In this document: positions 1 to 5,555 of the stretch, piece after piece | How the letters are laid out: every line of letters starts with the position of its first letter | Numbering within the stretch: position 1 is the stretch's first letter | Assembly: GCA_036803025.1 (NCBI GenBank) | Contig: DAIRVC010000140.1 | Location: forward strand, 1 to 7,167 | Source of the DNA: DAIRVC01 sp036803025 | GTDB taxonomy: Bacteria > Chloroflexota > Anaerolineae > Anaerolineales > E44-bin32 | Reading direction: 5' to 3' | Length of the DNA: 7,167 nt | Position numbers and translations under genes: made by a program | Notes under the pieces: model-generated | Database searches by the model: none | Told to the model about the DNA's origin: nothing | What the model saw: the letters and a program-made list of their open reading frames with translations, nothing else

Positions 1-2
1 CT

Positions 3-35
3 AAGCTCAAGGCGGGCCTGAAGAAGTCGAAGTAG
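3..35 (+). CDS. C-terminal end of an unidentified protein (partial)
   Basis: One plus-strand frame is open from the window edge to a TAG at 33-35 and encodes KLKAGLKKSK. The other two plus frames stop within the first 21 bases. A short Lys-rich tail is a common C-terminus, and the downstream perfect hairpin at 91-113 fits a gene ending here and facing the convergent protease gene. Only ten residues are visible, so neither family nor function can be given. It could also be a chance open stretch. Confidence 0.35.
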   Translation, partial: KLKAGLKKSK

Positions 36-90
36 CCGCAAGCGGAGGGACGCCGCGGCAAGCGGGCGCCCACGCTGAAGGGATCGTAGC

Positions 91-113
91 GGCGGGCTCC
101 ACTGGAGCCCGCC
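91..113. terminator. Perfect 10-bp hairpin between convergent genes, candidate bidirectional terminator
   Basis: GGCGGGCTCC (91-100), loop ACT, GGAGCCCGCC (104-113) form a perfect 10-bp stem with a 3-base loop. It sits between a plus-strand stop at 35 and the minus-strand stop at 153, where a shared terminator would be expected. There is no T-tract on either side, so it is not a classical intrinsic terminator. It may be a U-less terminator or an RNA 3'-end stabiliser. Confidence 0.5.
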
Positions 114-152
114 GATCCTGTCGACATGCCTGGATGCGGGCAGCCGGGTTGC

Positions 153-1019
153 CTACTGGATCAACCCCTCCTGCACGCCGTTCGGATATAGCGCCTGGAT
201 GGCCTGCTCGATGCGCCCCAGCCGGTTCTCGGGGTTGGGGTGGGTGCTGAAGAACTCGGGCATCGCCCCGCTGGCCGGGTTGGCCGAAGCCAGGAGCTGC
301 ATGACGCGCAACATGGCGCGAGGGTCGAACCCGGCGTCGGCCATGATCTGTACACCCAGCTCGTCGGCCTGGAGCTCATCCTCGCGTCCGAAGCGCATGT
401 TGATCAGCTGTCCGACCATGGCGGCAATGGCGGCGGTCTGCTGGCTGCTGGGGTTGTCCGGATCATAGCTGGCGATCAGCACCGCCCCGGTGATTCCCTG
501 TGTCAACTGCATTTGGGCGATCATCTCGGCGCTGTGCCGCGCCAGGACGTGCACGATCTCGTGCGCCAGGACCCCCGCCACTTGGCCGTCGGTCTCGGCC
601 AGATCGACCAGGGCGCGCGTGATGAACACCGGCCCGCCCGGCAGGGCGAAGGCGTTGACGGTCTGCGTGTCGGCCAGCACGTAGAACTCGAATGGGTAGC
701 CGGACGAGGCCGCCACGCTGCCCTGCACCAGCGCCTGGCCGATCGAATCGAGATAGGCCTGGTAGGCCGGATCGGGATCGAGACCGCCGAACTCGGCCTC
801 CATTTCCGGCGCGGCCTGCAGGCCCATGGCGATCTCTTGATCCTGGCTGATGCTGACGTATTGATCTTCGCCGGTCACCGGGTTGAATTGCTTCGATCCG
901 AGGAATGAAATGACCGCGATGGCGACCATGGCCAGGGCAAGGCCGATGCGCAGGCAGCCGGCCGAGGAGGCTTGCGATCGGGGTGCGACTCGTTGGCGGA
1001 CGTAATCACGGGTGTACAT
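153..1019 (-). CDS. M48-family zinc metalloprotease, membrane-anchored
   Basis: A 288-residue protein. A basic N-terminus is followed by one hydrophobic segment at about residues 23-41, which is probably an uncleaved signal anchor placing the catalytic domain outside the cytoplasmic membrane. There is a cysteine at 22 but no lipobox. The zinc site is visible: HEIVH at 153-157 supplies two His ligands and the catalytic Glu, and ELQAD at 215-219 supplies the third ligand in the ExxxD arrangement of M48 enzymes (HtpX/Ste24/BepA type). The closing STHPNPENR motif (258-266) is also typical of the family. Established knowledge: such enzymes degrade or trim misfolded envelope proteins. The length suits a minimal single-domain M48 protease without TPR repeats. 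The start is supported by an AGGAGG Shine-Dalgarno six bases upstream. It overlaps the upstream membrane-protein gene by 14 bases. The substrate is unknown. Confidence 0.93.
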   Translation of the reverse strand: MYTRDYVRQRVAPRSQASSAGCLRIGLALAMVAIAVISFLGSKQFNPVTGEDQYVSISQDQEIAMGLQAAPEMEAEFGGLDPDPAYQAYLDSIGQALVQGSVAASSGYPFEFYVLADTQTVNAFALPGGPVFITRALVDLAETDGQVAGVLAHEIVHVLARHSAEMIAQMQLTQGITGAVLIASYDPDNPSSQQTAAIAAMVGQLINMRFGREDELQADELGVQIMADAGFDPRAMLRVMQLLASANPASGAMPEFFSTHPNPENRLGRIEQAIQALYPNGVQEGLIQ

Positions 1020-1533
1020 CGGCAGCCTCCTGGGCGCTCGCGGCCGGGAAGGGGAGATCGTAGCGGTCGAGGAGTTCGTAGACCACGCCGACGAACGCCC
1101 CCAGGACCAGATGGGTCAACAGAAGCATCCAGCTGCGCAGCGGGTAGATCCAGGGGAAGAAGTAGCTGATGGCATAGACGTCGATCACGTACAGCGCCAA
1201 TCCGACCAGCGCGCCGCCGATGAACCCGACCACCAACCCCCAGCGGTGAATGAGCAGCACCACTAGAAACGCATACGCGAACGCGAGGGCGAAATGAATG
1301 AGCAGGCCCACCAACAGGACGCCGGCCGTGTTGCCGGCCGTGACCGGGATGACGTCGGGCCCCAGCACGAGGGAGGCAGACATCCGCAAGAGCAGCGTGG
1401 GCTCACTGACCGCCACGCCGGAGGCCACCAGGGCGCCCACCAGCGCGGTCAGCCCGCCGACCAGCGCGGCGATGATGAACGCGCGCCAGTCCAGGTGGGG
1501 TAGGGCCACAAGGTTCGCTCGTTTCGCTTTCAT
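1006..1533 (-). CDS. Four-helix integral membrane protein of unknown function
   Basis: A 175-residue protein with four clear hydrophobic segments at about residues 19-42, 69-95, 99-126 and 134-154. The N-terminus is short and basic (MKAKR) and the tail is short and polar. Helices 1 and 3 are rich in Gly and Ala (for example VGGLTALVGAL and GGALVGLAL), which suggests tight helix packing. The short loop around residues 125-134 carries aromatic residues and prolines (FFPWIYP). I do not recognise the family and see no catalytic motif. The start is supported by AGGGAG five bases before the ATG (1539-1544). It is the first gene of a two-gene unit with the M48 protease, overlapping it by 14 bases. 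This suggests that the two products are made together and may work together in the membrane, for example as partner or substrate, but that is inference. Confidence 0.8.
   Translation of the reverse strand: MKAKRANLVALPHLDWRAFIIAALVGGLTALVGALVASGVAVSEPTLLLRMSASLVLGPDVIPVTAGNTAGVLLVGLLIHFALAFAYAFLVVLLIHRWGLVVGFIGGALVGLALYVIDVYAISYFFPWIYPLRSWMLLLTHLVLGAFVGVVYELLDRYDLPFPAASAQEAADVHP
1026..1031 (-). promoter_or_regulatory. Strong Shine-Dalgarno of the M48 protease, inside the upstream gene
   Basis: On the minus strand this reads AGGAGG, six bases before the protease ATG (1017-1019). It lies within the last codons of the membrane-protein gene, which ends at 1006, so re-initiation or coupled translation is likely. 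Confidence 0.8.
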
Positions 1534-1613
1534 AGGATCTCCCTGCAGATGGAAGCCGCGTGTTGCACGGTGCGTGCGGTTGTTACGTCCCGGCCTCGGC
1601 CATCCGCGGCTTT

Positions 1614-1619
1614 ATTATC
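1614..1619 (-). promoter_or_regulatory. Possible -10 element for the membrane protein/M48 unit
   Basis: On the minus strand this reads GATAAT, within an AT-rich patch unusual for this GC-rich DNA, about 80 bases before the ATG at 1533. I see no convincing -35 hexamer 16-18 bases further upstream, and that position falls at the edge of the first palindromic repeat. Weak evidence. Confidence 0.25.
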
Positions 1620-1645
1620 GCATCATTCGGACCGACAGGGAAGGC

Positions 1646-1684
1646 TTCCTCGCAATGACATCCCCGGGGAGATGTCGTTGCGAT
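1646..1684. repeat. Short palindromic repeat, probably a deleted relative of the 1699-1818 element
   Basis: TCGCAATGACATC (1650-1662) and GATGTCGTTGCGA (1671-1683) form inverted arms of 13 bases with one mismatch around a short GGGG-containing centre. The arm CTCGCAATGACA (1649-1660) is identical to the tip of the larger repeat at 1803-1814. It looks like two element tips brought together by loss of the middle. The change from A to G in the right arm could still pair in RNA as G-U. Confidence 0.65.
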
Positions 1685-1698
1685 CCCCGCACTTCCAG

Positions 1699-1818
1699 CC
1701 TCTGTCATTGCGAGACCCGGGCGCTAGCCCGGGGCGAAGCAACCTCCTCGCCCGGAGGACCGTCGTTGAGGGGAGGAGATTGCTTCGTCGGCTTGCGGCC
1801 TCCTCGCAATGACAGAGG
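1699..1818. repeat. 120-bp MITE-like element with perfect 16-bp terminal inverted repeats
   Basis: The left tip CCTCTGTCATTGCGAG (1699-1714) is the exact reverse complement of the right tip (1803-1818). A second nested pair lies inside: 1733-1749 (GGCGAAGCAACCTCCTC) against 1773-1789 (GAGGAGATTGCTTCGTC), matching at 15 of 17 positions. The left half also carries its own hairpin, CCCGGGC (1716-1722) with GCCCGGG (1727-1733). Dispersed repeats with CATTGCGAG tips and GAAGCAATC interiors are known from several bacterial genomes. They are non-coding and probably mobilised in trans. No transposase is present here. The name and copy number cannot be given from one window. Confidence 0.75.
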
Positions 1819-1889
1819 AGGTGCGAGCCGGCCGCGCCCGGCTCGCCAGCACATCAGACTCATCCCGAGGCGGACGGGTGGCGGGCGCG

Positions 1890-1924
1890 CGGCGGCCGCG
1901 GCGATGTGAGAGCCGCGGCCGCCG
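1890..1924 (-). terminator. Perfect 13-bp GC hairpin just after the lipoprotein gene
   Basis: CGGCGGCCGCGGC (1890-1902) pairs perfectly with GCCGCGGCCGCCG (1912-1924) around a 9-base loop. It starts 20 bases past the lipoprotein stop codon (1944-1946) in the direction of transcription. No T-tract follows, so it is either a U-less terminator or a transcript-end stabilising stem. Confidence 0.55.
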
Positions 1925-1943
1925 TTGGTCTATTGGCCGAGGG

Positions 1944-2417
1944 CTACGGGACGTGCAGCTCCAGCGCAGCGAGGTACTCCTCAGTGGACATCTGTGCCAG
2001 TGCGTAGCTCCTGATCTGCTCGGTCGGTGCCGACAGGGTCGCCAGCGGCTCGCCGCCGACATGGACGGTCATGGCCACCTGCCCGCTCAGCGGCGCGTAG
2101 CGAGCAGCGGTTTGCAGAACGCCAAGGTAGACGATCATCAGCTGCCCCGTGGTCAAAGTCGCCGGTTGCTCGAATGCGACACGGACTTCGTCGCCGGGGA
2201 CATCCACGTCTACAGCTTCGAGTGCGAACAGGCGCTCAACCGCCCGATGCAGGTTCGTCTCGACCGACGCCGGATCGGCGGCGGCCGAGGCCCACGCCGG
2301 CAGGGGCAGTGCGGTCGGCTCGATGACCGGCGCAGGCTCGGCCGGCGAGGCGCTGCCGCAAGCGGTCAGGGCGAGGGCGACGACCAGGGCAGCCAGGAGT
2401 GATCGATGGGTGCGCAT
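1944..2417 (-). CDS. Predicted lipoprotein of unknown function
   Basis: A 157-residue protein with a textbook lipoprotein signal: basic MRTHR, a hydrophobic stretch at about 7-16, then lipobox LTAC at 17-20, so Cys20 would be lipidated after signal peptidase II cleavage. An Ala/Pro/Ser linker (about 21-45) follows. The folded part (about 50-157) alternates predicted helices and strands, with VDVDVPGDEVRVAFE near 69-83 and a final helix rich in Glu and Leu. No cysteine remains after residue 20. I do not recognise the domain. The start is supported by GGAG seven bases upstream (2425-2428), inside the end of the preceding gene. Only two bases separate it from that gene's stop, so it is surely in the same transcript as the 549-residue exported protein. 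Inference: it sits at the outer face of the membrane and may anchor or assist that protein. Confidence 0.85.
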   Translation of the reverse strand: MRTHRSLLAALVVALALTACGSASPAEPAPVIEPTALPLPAWASAAADPASVETNLHRAVERLFALEAVDVDVPGDEVRVAFEQPATLTTGQLMIVYLGVLQTAARYAPLSGQVAMTVHVGGEPLATLSAPTEQIRSYALAQMSTEEYLAALELHVP

Positions 2418-2419
2418 GC

Positions 2420-4069
2420 CTATTCTCCGATCCCAAGCTGGGCCCCGAGCAGGTCATGCAGAGACTGCTCATAGGGATTGTCGGCGGTCGTCAGGAAGGT
2501 CCGCAGGCCGTTGGCGTCGTGGATCATCGAGAGTTGATCCTCCGACATGTTCAGGCCTTCATCGTCGAGCAGCGCGCCCAGCGCCTGGTCGCGGGCGATC
2601 GAGTTGCGGATGAAACGCATGATCCCGTCCATCAACCCGCCGGTGCTGATCGTCTCGCCGCCGCCCAGGTTCATGATGGCCCGCAGAGCCTGCGTGGCCC
2701 GGGCCATCTCCTGCGCCCGCTCCGGGTCGGCGCCCAGCTGAAGCAGCTTGTCCTGCAGCTGCTGTGTCTCTTCCGGATCGAGGCCGAACTGGCGTTCGAT
2801 CTCCGTCACGCTGCGGTCGCCCAGGGCGCGGAGGAGCTCGCCCGTCGCCTCATCCAACGACTGGGAGCGCGCGAGTCGCTCCCGCTCGTCCTGGGCCGTC
2901 TCTTCTTCGAAGCGCTGCACCTGGTCCTCGAAATCCTCAAGCCACTCGTCGCTCACGTCCTCGATCTGTGCGCCCGCGTCCTCTTGAGACGCACCGATCT
3001 GAAGCGCGGCGACCTCGGTCTGTACTGTCTGGCTTTCCTCGGGAGAGAGAGCGGAGTCGCTGTCCAGATTCGGTCGAGTGATCCAGTCGAGCAGGTCCTG
3101 GAGCGGCTGGGCGGGCACGAGGTTGCCGGCGGTTGCGGTCACCAGGTCCGCCCCGGAGGACAACCAGGCGTTGAGCAGTGTGCTCGCCTGGCCGCCGAAG
3201 CCGCTCAACGCCTCGGCCCAGGGGAATTCGGGGCGGGCGCCGACGACCGGCGCGGCAGGTGACTCAGGGCCTGTGCGCGGGGCCGTCGGCATCCCGCTGT
3301 CATCGACCGCCATGCGCGCCCCGAACACATCGCGGACGAAGACCTGGCCGGTCCCGTCAACGCCGATGGTCACCAGTTGACCCCCGAGCCAGGGAAAGAC
3401 GCGCGCGCCCGGCAGTGTGCCCTGGCGGGCGGCCGAGATGGCCTGGCGCACAGGCGCCAGTGAATCGAATGCGGCGCCGACCGGCGGGTCGTCCGCGGCC
3501 GCAGCAGCGGTGGCCGTCGGCGATGGCGTGGAGGTCGGCTGACATGCCAGCAGGCCGGTCTCGAACGCCATCCCCGGGAAGACCACGCTCCAATTACCCG
3601 TCTGGGGCGTGCTGCCGTAGAAGGTGCTTTGGATGCTGAAGGTCCCCGAGCCGCCTTCAGCGCCCAGCGAGCCCTGCCATGTGCCGCCTGCGTTGAAAGC
3701 CCCGTTGTACTCGGGCAGCGGATAGCCGCTGACCGTGTTGGTCCCGGACCACTCGCCCTGGACGAGTCCTCCTTCGCCGCCGGCGAACGTTCCGGTGAAG
3801 GCGGCCGTCATGGACGTGATGATCGCCTCCATCCCCGGGCCGAGGGAAGGAACGGTGAAGGATCCCTGCACGTTCCCGGTGACCGGCCCGCCGCAGGGAT
3901 CGAGCGACACCTGCATCGGATAGCAGAGCGGGCTTCCGCCGCCGGGTGCGGGCACGCACGCCTCGCCGGACCCCGAGATGGCTGCAATGTGTGGAGTGGC
4001 GAGCGCGGACGAGAACGGTACGCTGCTCAAGGCCGCCAGGATGGCGGCAGCGGTGAGGGTTCGAAGCAT
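2420..4069 (-). CDS. Exported two-part protein of unknown function, 549 residues
   Basis: It begins with a Sec signal peptide (hydrophobic about 5-20, likely cleavage after SALA at 24). Residues 25-176 are rich in Gly, Ser, Thr and aromatics, suggesting a beta-rich domain. They contain four cysteines (38, 49, 59, 176), the only ones in the protein, which could form two disulfides. A Thr/Pro/Ser/Ala linker (about 177-194) follows. Next come a short strand-rich stretch (222-256), a Pro-rich spacer (259-283), and an acidic, largely helical C-terminal part (about 285-549). Within that part, 364-402 is very rich in Glu and Asp, and helices near 405-465 look amphipathic. I recognise no enzyme motif. 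The start at 4069 is chosen because it gives a clean signal peptide and has AAGGAG seven bases upstream. The frame stays open further upstream into the N gap, but that extension is Arg/Pro-rich and has no signal. It is followed two bases later by the lipoprotein gene. Confidence 0.85.
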   Translation of the reverse strand: MLRTLTAAAILAALSSVPFSSALATPHIAAISGSGEACVPAPGGGSPLCYPMQVSLDPCGGPVTGNVQGSFTVPSLGPGMEAIITSMTAAFTGTFAGGEGGLVQGEWSGTNTVSGYPLPEYNGAFNAGGTWQGSLGAEGGSGTFSIQSTFYGSTPQTGNWSVVFPGMAFETGLLACQPTSTPSPTATAAAAADDPPVGAAFDSLAPVRQAISAARQGTLPGARVFPWLGGQLVTIGVDGTGQVFVRDVFGARMAVDDSGMPTAPRTGPESPAAPVVGARPEFPWAEALSGFGGQASTLLNAWLSSGADLVTATAGNLVPAQPLQDLLDWITRPNLDSDSALSPEESQTVQTEVAALQIGASQEDAGAQIEDVSDEWLEDFEDQVQRFEEETAQDERERLARSQSLDEATGELLRALGDRSVTEIERQFGLDPEETQQLQDKLLQLGADPERAQEMARATQALRAIMNLGGGETISTGGLMDGIMRFIRNSIARDQALGALLDDEGLNMSEDQLSMIHDANGLRTFLTTADNPYEQSLHDLLGAQLGIGE

Positions 4070-4076
4070 GAGAGCA

Positions 4077-4082
4077 CTCCTT
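4077..4082 (-). promoter_or_regulatory. Shine-Dalgarno that fixes the start of the 549-residue exported protein
   Basis: On the minus strand this reads AAGGAG, seven bases before the ATG at 4067-4069. It favours this start over the in-frame ATG at 4124-4126, which would place 19 extra residues in front of the signal peptide. Confidence 0.75.
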
Positions 4083-4134
4083 GGATGGGGACGTTGGGTA
4101 GAGAAGTTGTCCTGGATGAGGGGCATTACGGGCG

Positions 4135-4140
4135 ATTGTA
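4135..4140 (-). promoter_or_regulatory. Possible -10 element for the exported protein/lipoprotein unit
   Basis: On the minus strand this reads TACAAT, one base from the TATAAT consensus, about 65 bases before the ATG. No good -35 hexamer is seen 16-18 bases further upstream. The location is sensible, but the evidence is only the hexamer. Confidence 0.35.
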
Positions 4141-4273
4141 GGGGAGGCGCGGTGGTTGCGGCGCGTCTGTAGGGTGTTTGCAGGGCGGCCACTTTCGGTG
4201 AGGGAGCCGAGCTCCGTCGCAGATCCGGAGGGCGGGCCTCTCCGCGCCTGCGACTCACGCATGATCGCGGGCC

Positions 4274-4373
4274 NNNNNNNNNNNNNNNNNNNNNNNNNNN
4301 NNNNNNNNNNNNNNNNNNNNNNNNNNNNNNNNNNNNNNNNNNNNNNNNNNNNNNNNNNNNNNNNNNNNNNNNN
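4274..4373. other. Assembly gap of exactly 100 N
   Basis: A run of exactly 100 undetermined bases is the usual placeholder for a scaffold gap of unknown length. The 133 bases to its left (from 4141) and the 17 to its right show no gene that I can support. Genes on the two sides diverge from the gap, so it may hide a shared promoter region or one or more whole genes. Confidence 0.97.
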
Positions 4374-4384
4374 CGTGAATCGTC

Positions 4385-4389
4385 GGAGG
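4385..4389 (+). promoter_or_regulatory. Shine-Dalgarno that selects the ATG at 4397
   Basis: GGAGG lies seven bases before the ATG at 4397. The in-frame GTG at 4391 is only one base from it, too close to be used, so the methyltransferase-like protein most likely begins at 4397. Confidence 0.75.
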
Positions 4390-4396
4390 TGTGAAG

Positions 4397-4885
4397 ATGA
4401 AGAACGCCGTACTCACCATCCTGGCCACGGTGCTCGTCCCCGGCCTCGCCGTCGTCCTCGTCCCCTACTGGATCCTGCGCGTCACCGGCAGGCTGTCGGG
4501 GCCGGCGATCGGGTTGCTCGAGGCGGCCTCGATCGCGCTGGTGATCCTGGGCGCGGTCATGGTCATCTGGGTCTCTCTCACGTTCGCCACCCGGGGCAAA
4601 GGCACACCCGTGCCGATCGTGCCCCCGCAAGTACTGGTCGCCGAAGGCTTGTACCGTTTCGTGCGCAACCCGATGTACGTTGGCGCGCTGCTGGTGCTGG
4701 CGGCCGAGGCGCTCCTCTTCCGCTCGGCCTGGATCCTGCTCTACGCCGGCTTCCTGTGGCTGGCGCTGCACACCTTCGCGGTCCTGATCGAGGAACCGGA
4801 CCTCGAGCGGCGCTTCGGGGATTCGTATCGACAGTACAGGGAGAGCACGCCGCGCTGGATCCCGCGGCCGCCGGCGAAGAAGTGA
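4397..4885 (+). CDS. Isoprenylcysteine/phospholipid methyltransferase-like membrane protein
   Basis: A 162-residue protein. Hydrophobic segments lie at about residues 4-27, 38-61, 95-108 and 111-131. The C-terminal half carries the family signature: GLYRFVRNPMY (84-94), matching the G-Y-x-x-x-R-[HN]-P-x-Y motif, and the EEPDLERRFG..Y..Y block (132-147) ending in PRWIP. In the ICMT/PEMT superfamily these regions bind S-adenosylmethionine and line the active site at the membrane face. Known members methylate isoprenylcysteine or phospholipids, but most bacterial ones have no proven substrate, so no symbol is given. The length is typical of the compact bacterial forms. The start at 4397 rather than GTG 4391 follows from the Shine-Dalgarno spacing. 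It is the first gene right of the gap and is followed 46 bases later by the kinase-like gene on the same strand. A methylated product would leave S-adenosylhomocysteine, which an enzyme like the one at 5767 could remove. Confidence 0.88.
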   Translation: MKNAVLTILATVLVPGLAVVLVPYWILRVTGRLSGPAIGLLEAASIALVILGAVMVIWVSLTFATRGKGTPVPIVPPQVLVAEGLYRFVRNPMYVGALLVLAAEALLFRSAWILLYAGFLWLALHTFAVLIEEPDLERRFGDSYRQYRESTPRWIPRPPAKK

Positions 4886-4916
4886 CGCATCCTGGACCTC
4901 GACCACCCGCATTGGG

Positions 4917-4931
4917 GGGCGGGACACGCCC
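4917..4931 (+). promoter_or_regulatory. Small GC hairpin directly before the kinase-like start codon
   Basis: GGGCG (4917-4921) and CGCCC (4927-4931) form a 5-bp all-GC stem with loop GGACA, ending at the base before the ATG at 4932. The only purine-rich ribosome-binding candidate (the G-run 4914-4919) overlaps the stem, so the stem could limit initiation. Short GC stems are common by chance in such DNA. Confidence 0.3.
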
Positions 4932-5555
4932 ATGAAACTCTGCCCGAAGATCATCCTGGAAGGCACGCGGCTGACGCACAAGACCGACATCGCTTTCGCG
5001 CTGAACGAACACCCGCGCATCGTCGGCCCGCGCAAGTATCGCTATCACTCGCCGCTCATCTCGGCCGAGTGGTGCGGGTTCACCAACTTCCCCTGGGGCC
5101 GCGGCCTGATCAACTTTCAGCCGGAAGAGGAGGCGCAGGCGCTGGAAACGTATCGGACCTGGGTGCGCCTGTTCCAGTTGCTGCGCTACTACTCGTGGAT
5201 CGTCGACCGCTTCCACATTTCTACAATGGCTTATCAGCGGATCTACCGCGGACGCGAATACGACTTCGGCTGGCTCGAAGAGACCCTCAAGGATCTCGGC
5301 TTCCGGATCGTGTTGTGCACCCGATCGCCCGAGACGTTCGCCGCGGCGCGCGCCGAGCGCGTCAAGGTGTCCGGCAACCCCTCCCAATATGACGACCTGC
5401 AGGTCTTCCTCCGCGAACAGGAGACCTTGGGCCGGCTGGTCGAGCGCTCGATCCTGCCGTCGCTGCGAGTGGACGTATCCGACGATGACATACCCCGGGC
5501 GACCGCGGCGATCGCCGACTGGATGAAAGCGACTGGCGGACTGTATGCGGCCTAG
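4932..5555 (+). CDS. Thymidylate-kinase-like P-loop protein with altered Walker A
   Basis: A 207-residue protein, close to the usual length of thymidylate and deoxynucleoside kinases. The first strand and P-loop region read IILEGTRLTHKT (7-18), aligning with the GxxxxGK[ST] motif except that His16 replaces the second glycine. Lys17 and Thr18 are kept. The DRFHIS motif (92-97), preceded by WIV, matches the DRxxxS element of this kinase group, which binds the nucleotide or the phosphate acceptor. FRIVLCTRSPETF (124-136) matches the strand before the lid, and the stretch 140-154 with Arg140 and Arg143 could be the lid. Helices follow to the C-terminus. By fold it should bind a nucleotide and may phosphorylate a nucleotide or another small molecule. 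The substituted P-loop makes dTMP kinase activity doubtful, so no symbol is given. No good Shine-Dalgarno is seen, only a G-run inside a hairpin. It lies 46 bases after the methyltransferase-like gene and is probably co-transcribed with it. Confidence 0.75.
   Translation: MKLCPKIILEGTRLTHKTDIAFALNEHPRIVGPRKYRYHSPLISAEWCGFTNFPWGRGLINFQPEEEAQALETYRTWVRLFQLLRYYSWIVDRFHISTMAYQRIYRGREYDFGWLEETLKDLGFRIVLCTRSPETFAAARAERVKVSGNPSQYDDLQVFLREQETLGRLVERSILPSLRVDVSDDDIPRATAAIADWMKATGGLYAA

Larger units (their letters stand above)
1534..1943. other. 410-bp non-coding region with palindromic repeats and a GC-rich hairpin
   Basis: This lies between the start of the membrane-protein gene and the stop of the lipoprotein gene, both on the minus strand. 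It should therefore hold the promoter of the protease unit and the terminator of the lipoprotein unit. It contains two related palindromic repeats (1646-1684, 1699-1818), a 13-bp hairpin (1890-1924), and a weak -10-like GATAAT on the minus strand (1614-1619). I see no credible gene. Open frames here run through the repeats and are Arg/Ser/Pro-rich. Confidence 0.7.

Noticed and set aside
240..908. 222-residue plus-strand open frame opposite the M48 protease
   Set aside because: It lies antisense to a gene with intact HEIVH and ExxxD motifs, is rich in His, Arg, Gly and Asp in the manner of an antisense high-GC frame, and has no ribosome-binding site.
1646..1818. CRISPR-like array suggested by recurring CTCGCAATGACA words
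   Set aside because: The copies are in alternating orientation and arranged as inverted pairs. There are no regular spacers of equal length and no cas genes nearby.
1298..1909. 203-residue plus-strand open frame through the repeat region
   Set aside because: It starts antisense to the membrane protein and continues through the palindromic repeats. The translation is Arg/Ser/Pro-rich without a domain.
2399..3262. 287-residue plus-strand open frame opposite the exported protein
   Set aside because: Its composition mirrors the Glu/Leu/Asp-rich codons of the minus-strand gene. The minus frame has a signal peptide, a Shine-Dalgarno and a coupled partner, while this one has none of these.
4070..5035. 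Upstream extension of the 549-residue protein into one very long minus-strand frame that crosses the N gap
   Set aside because: The frame passes through 100 unknown bases and then runs antisense to the methyltransferase-like gene. The sequence above 4069 is Arg/Pro-rich, and the signal peptide and Shine-Dalgarno both place the start at 4069.
4578..5387. 269-residue minus-strand open frame spanning the methyltransferase-like and kinase-like genes
   Set aside because: It runs antisense across two plus-strand genes with clear motifs and their spacer, and shows low-complexity composition.
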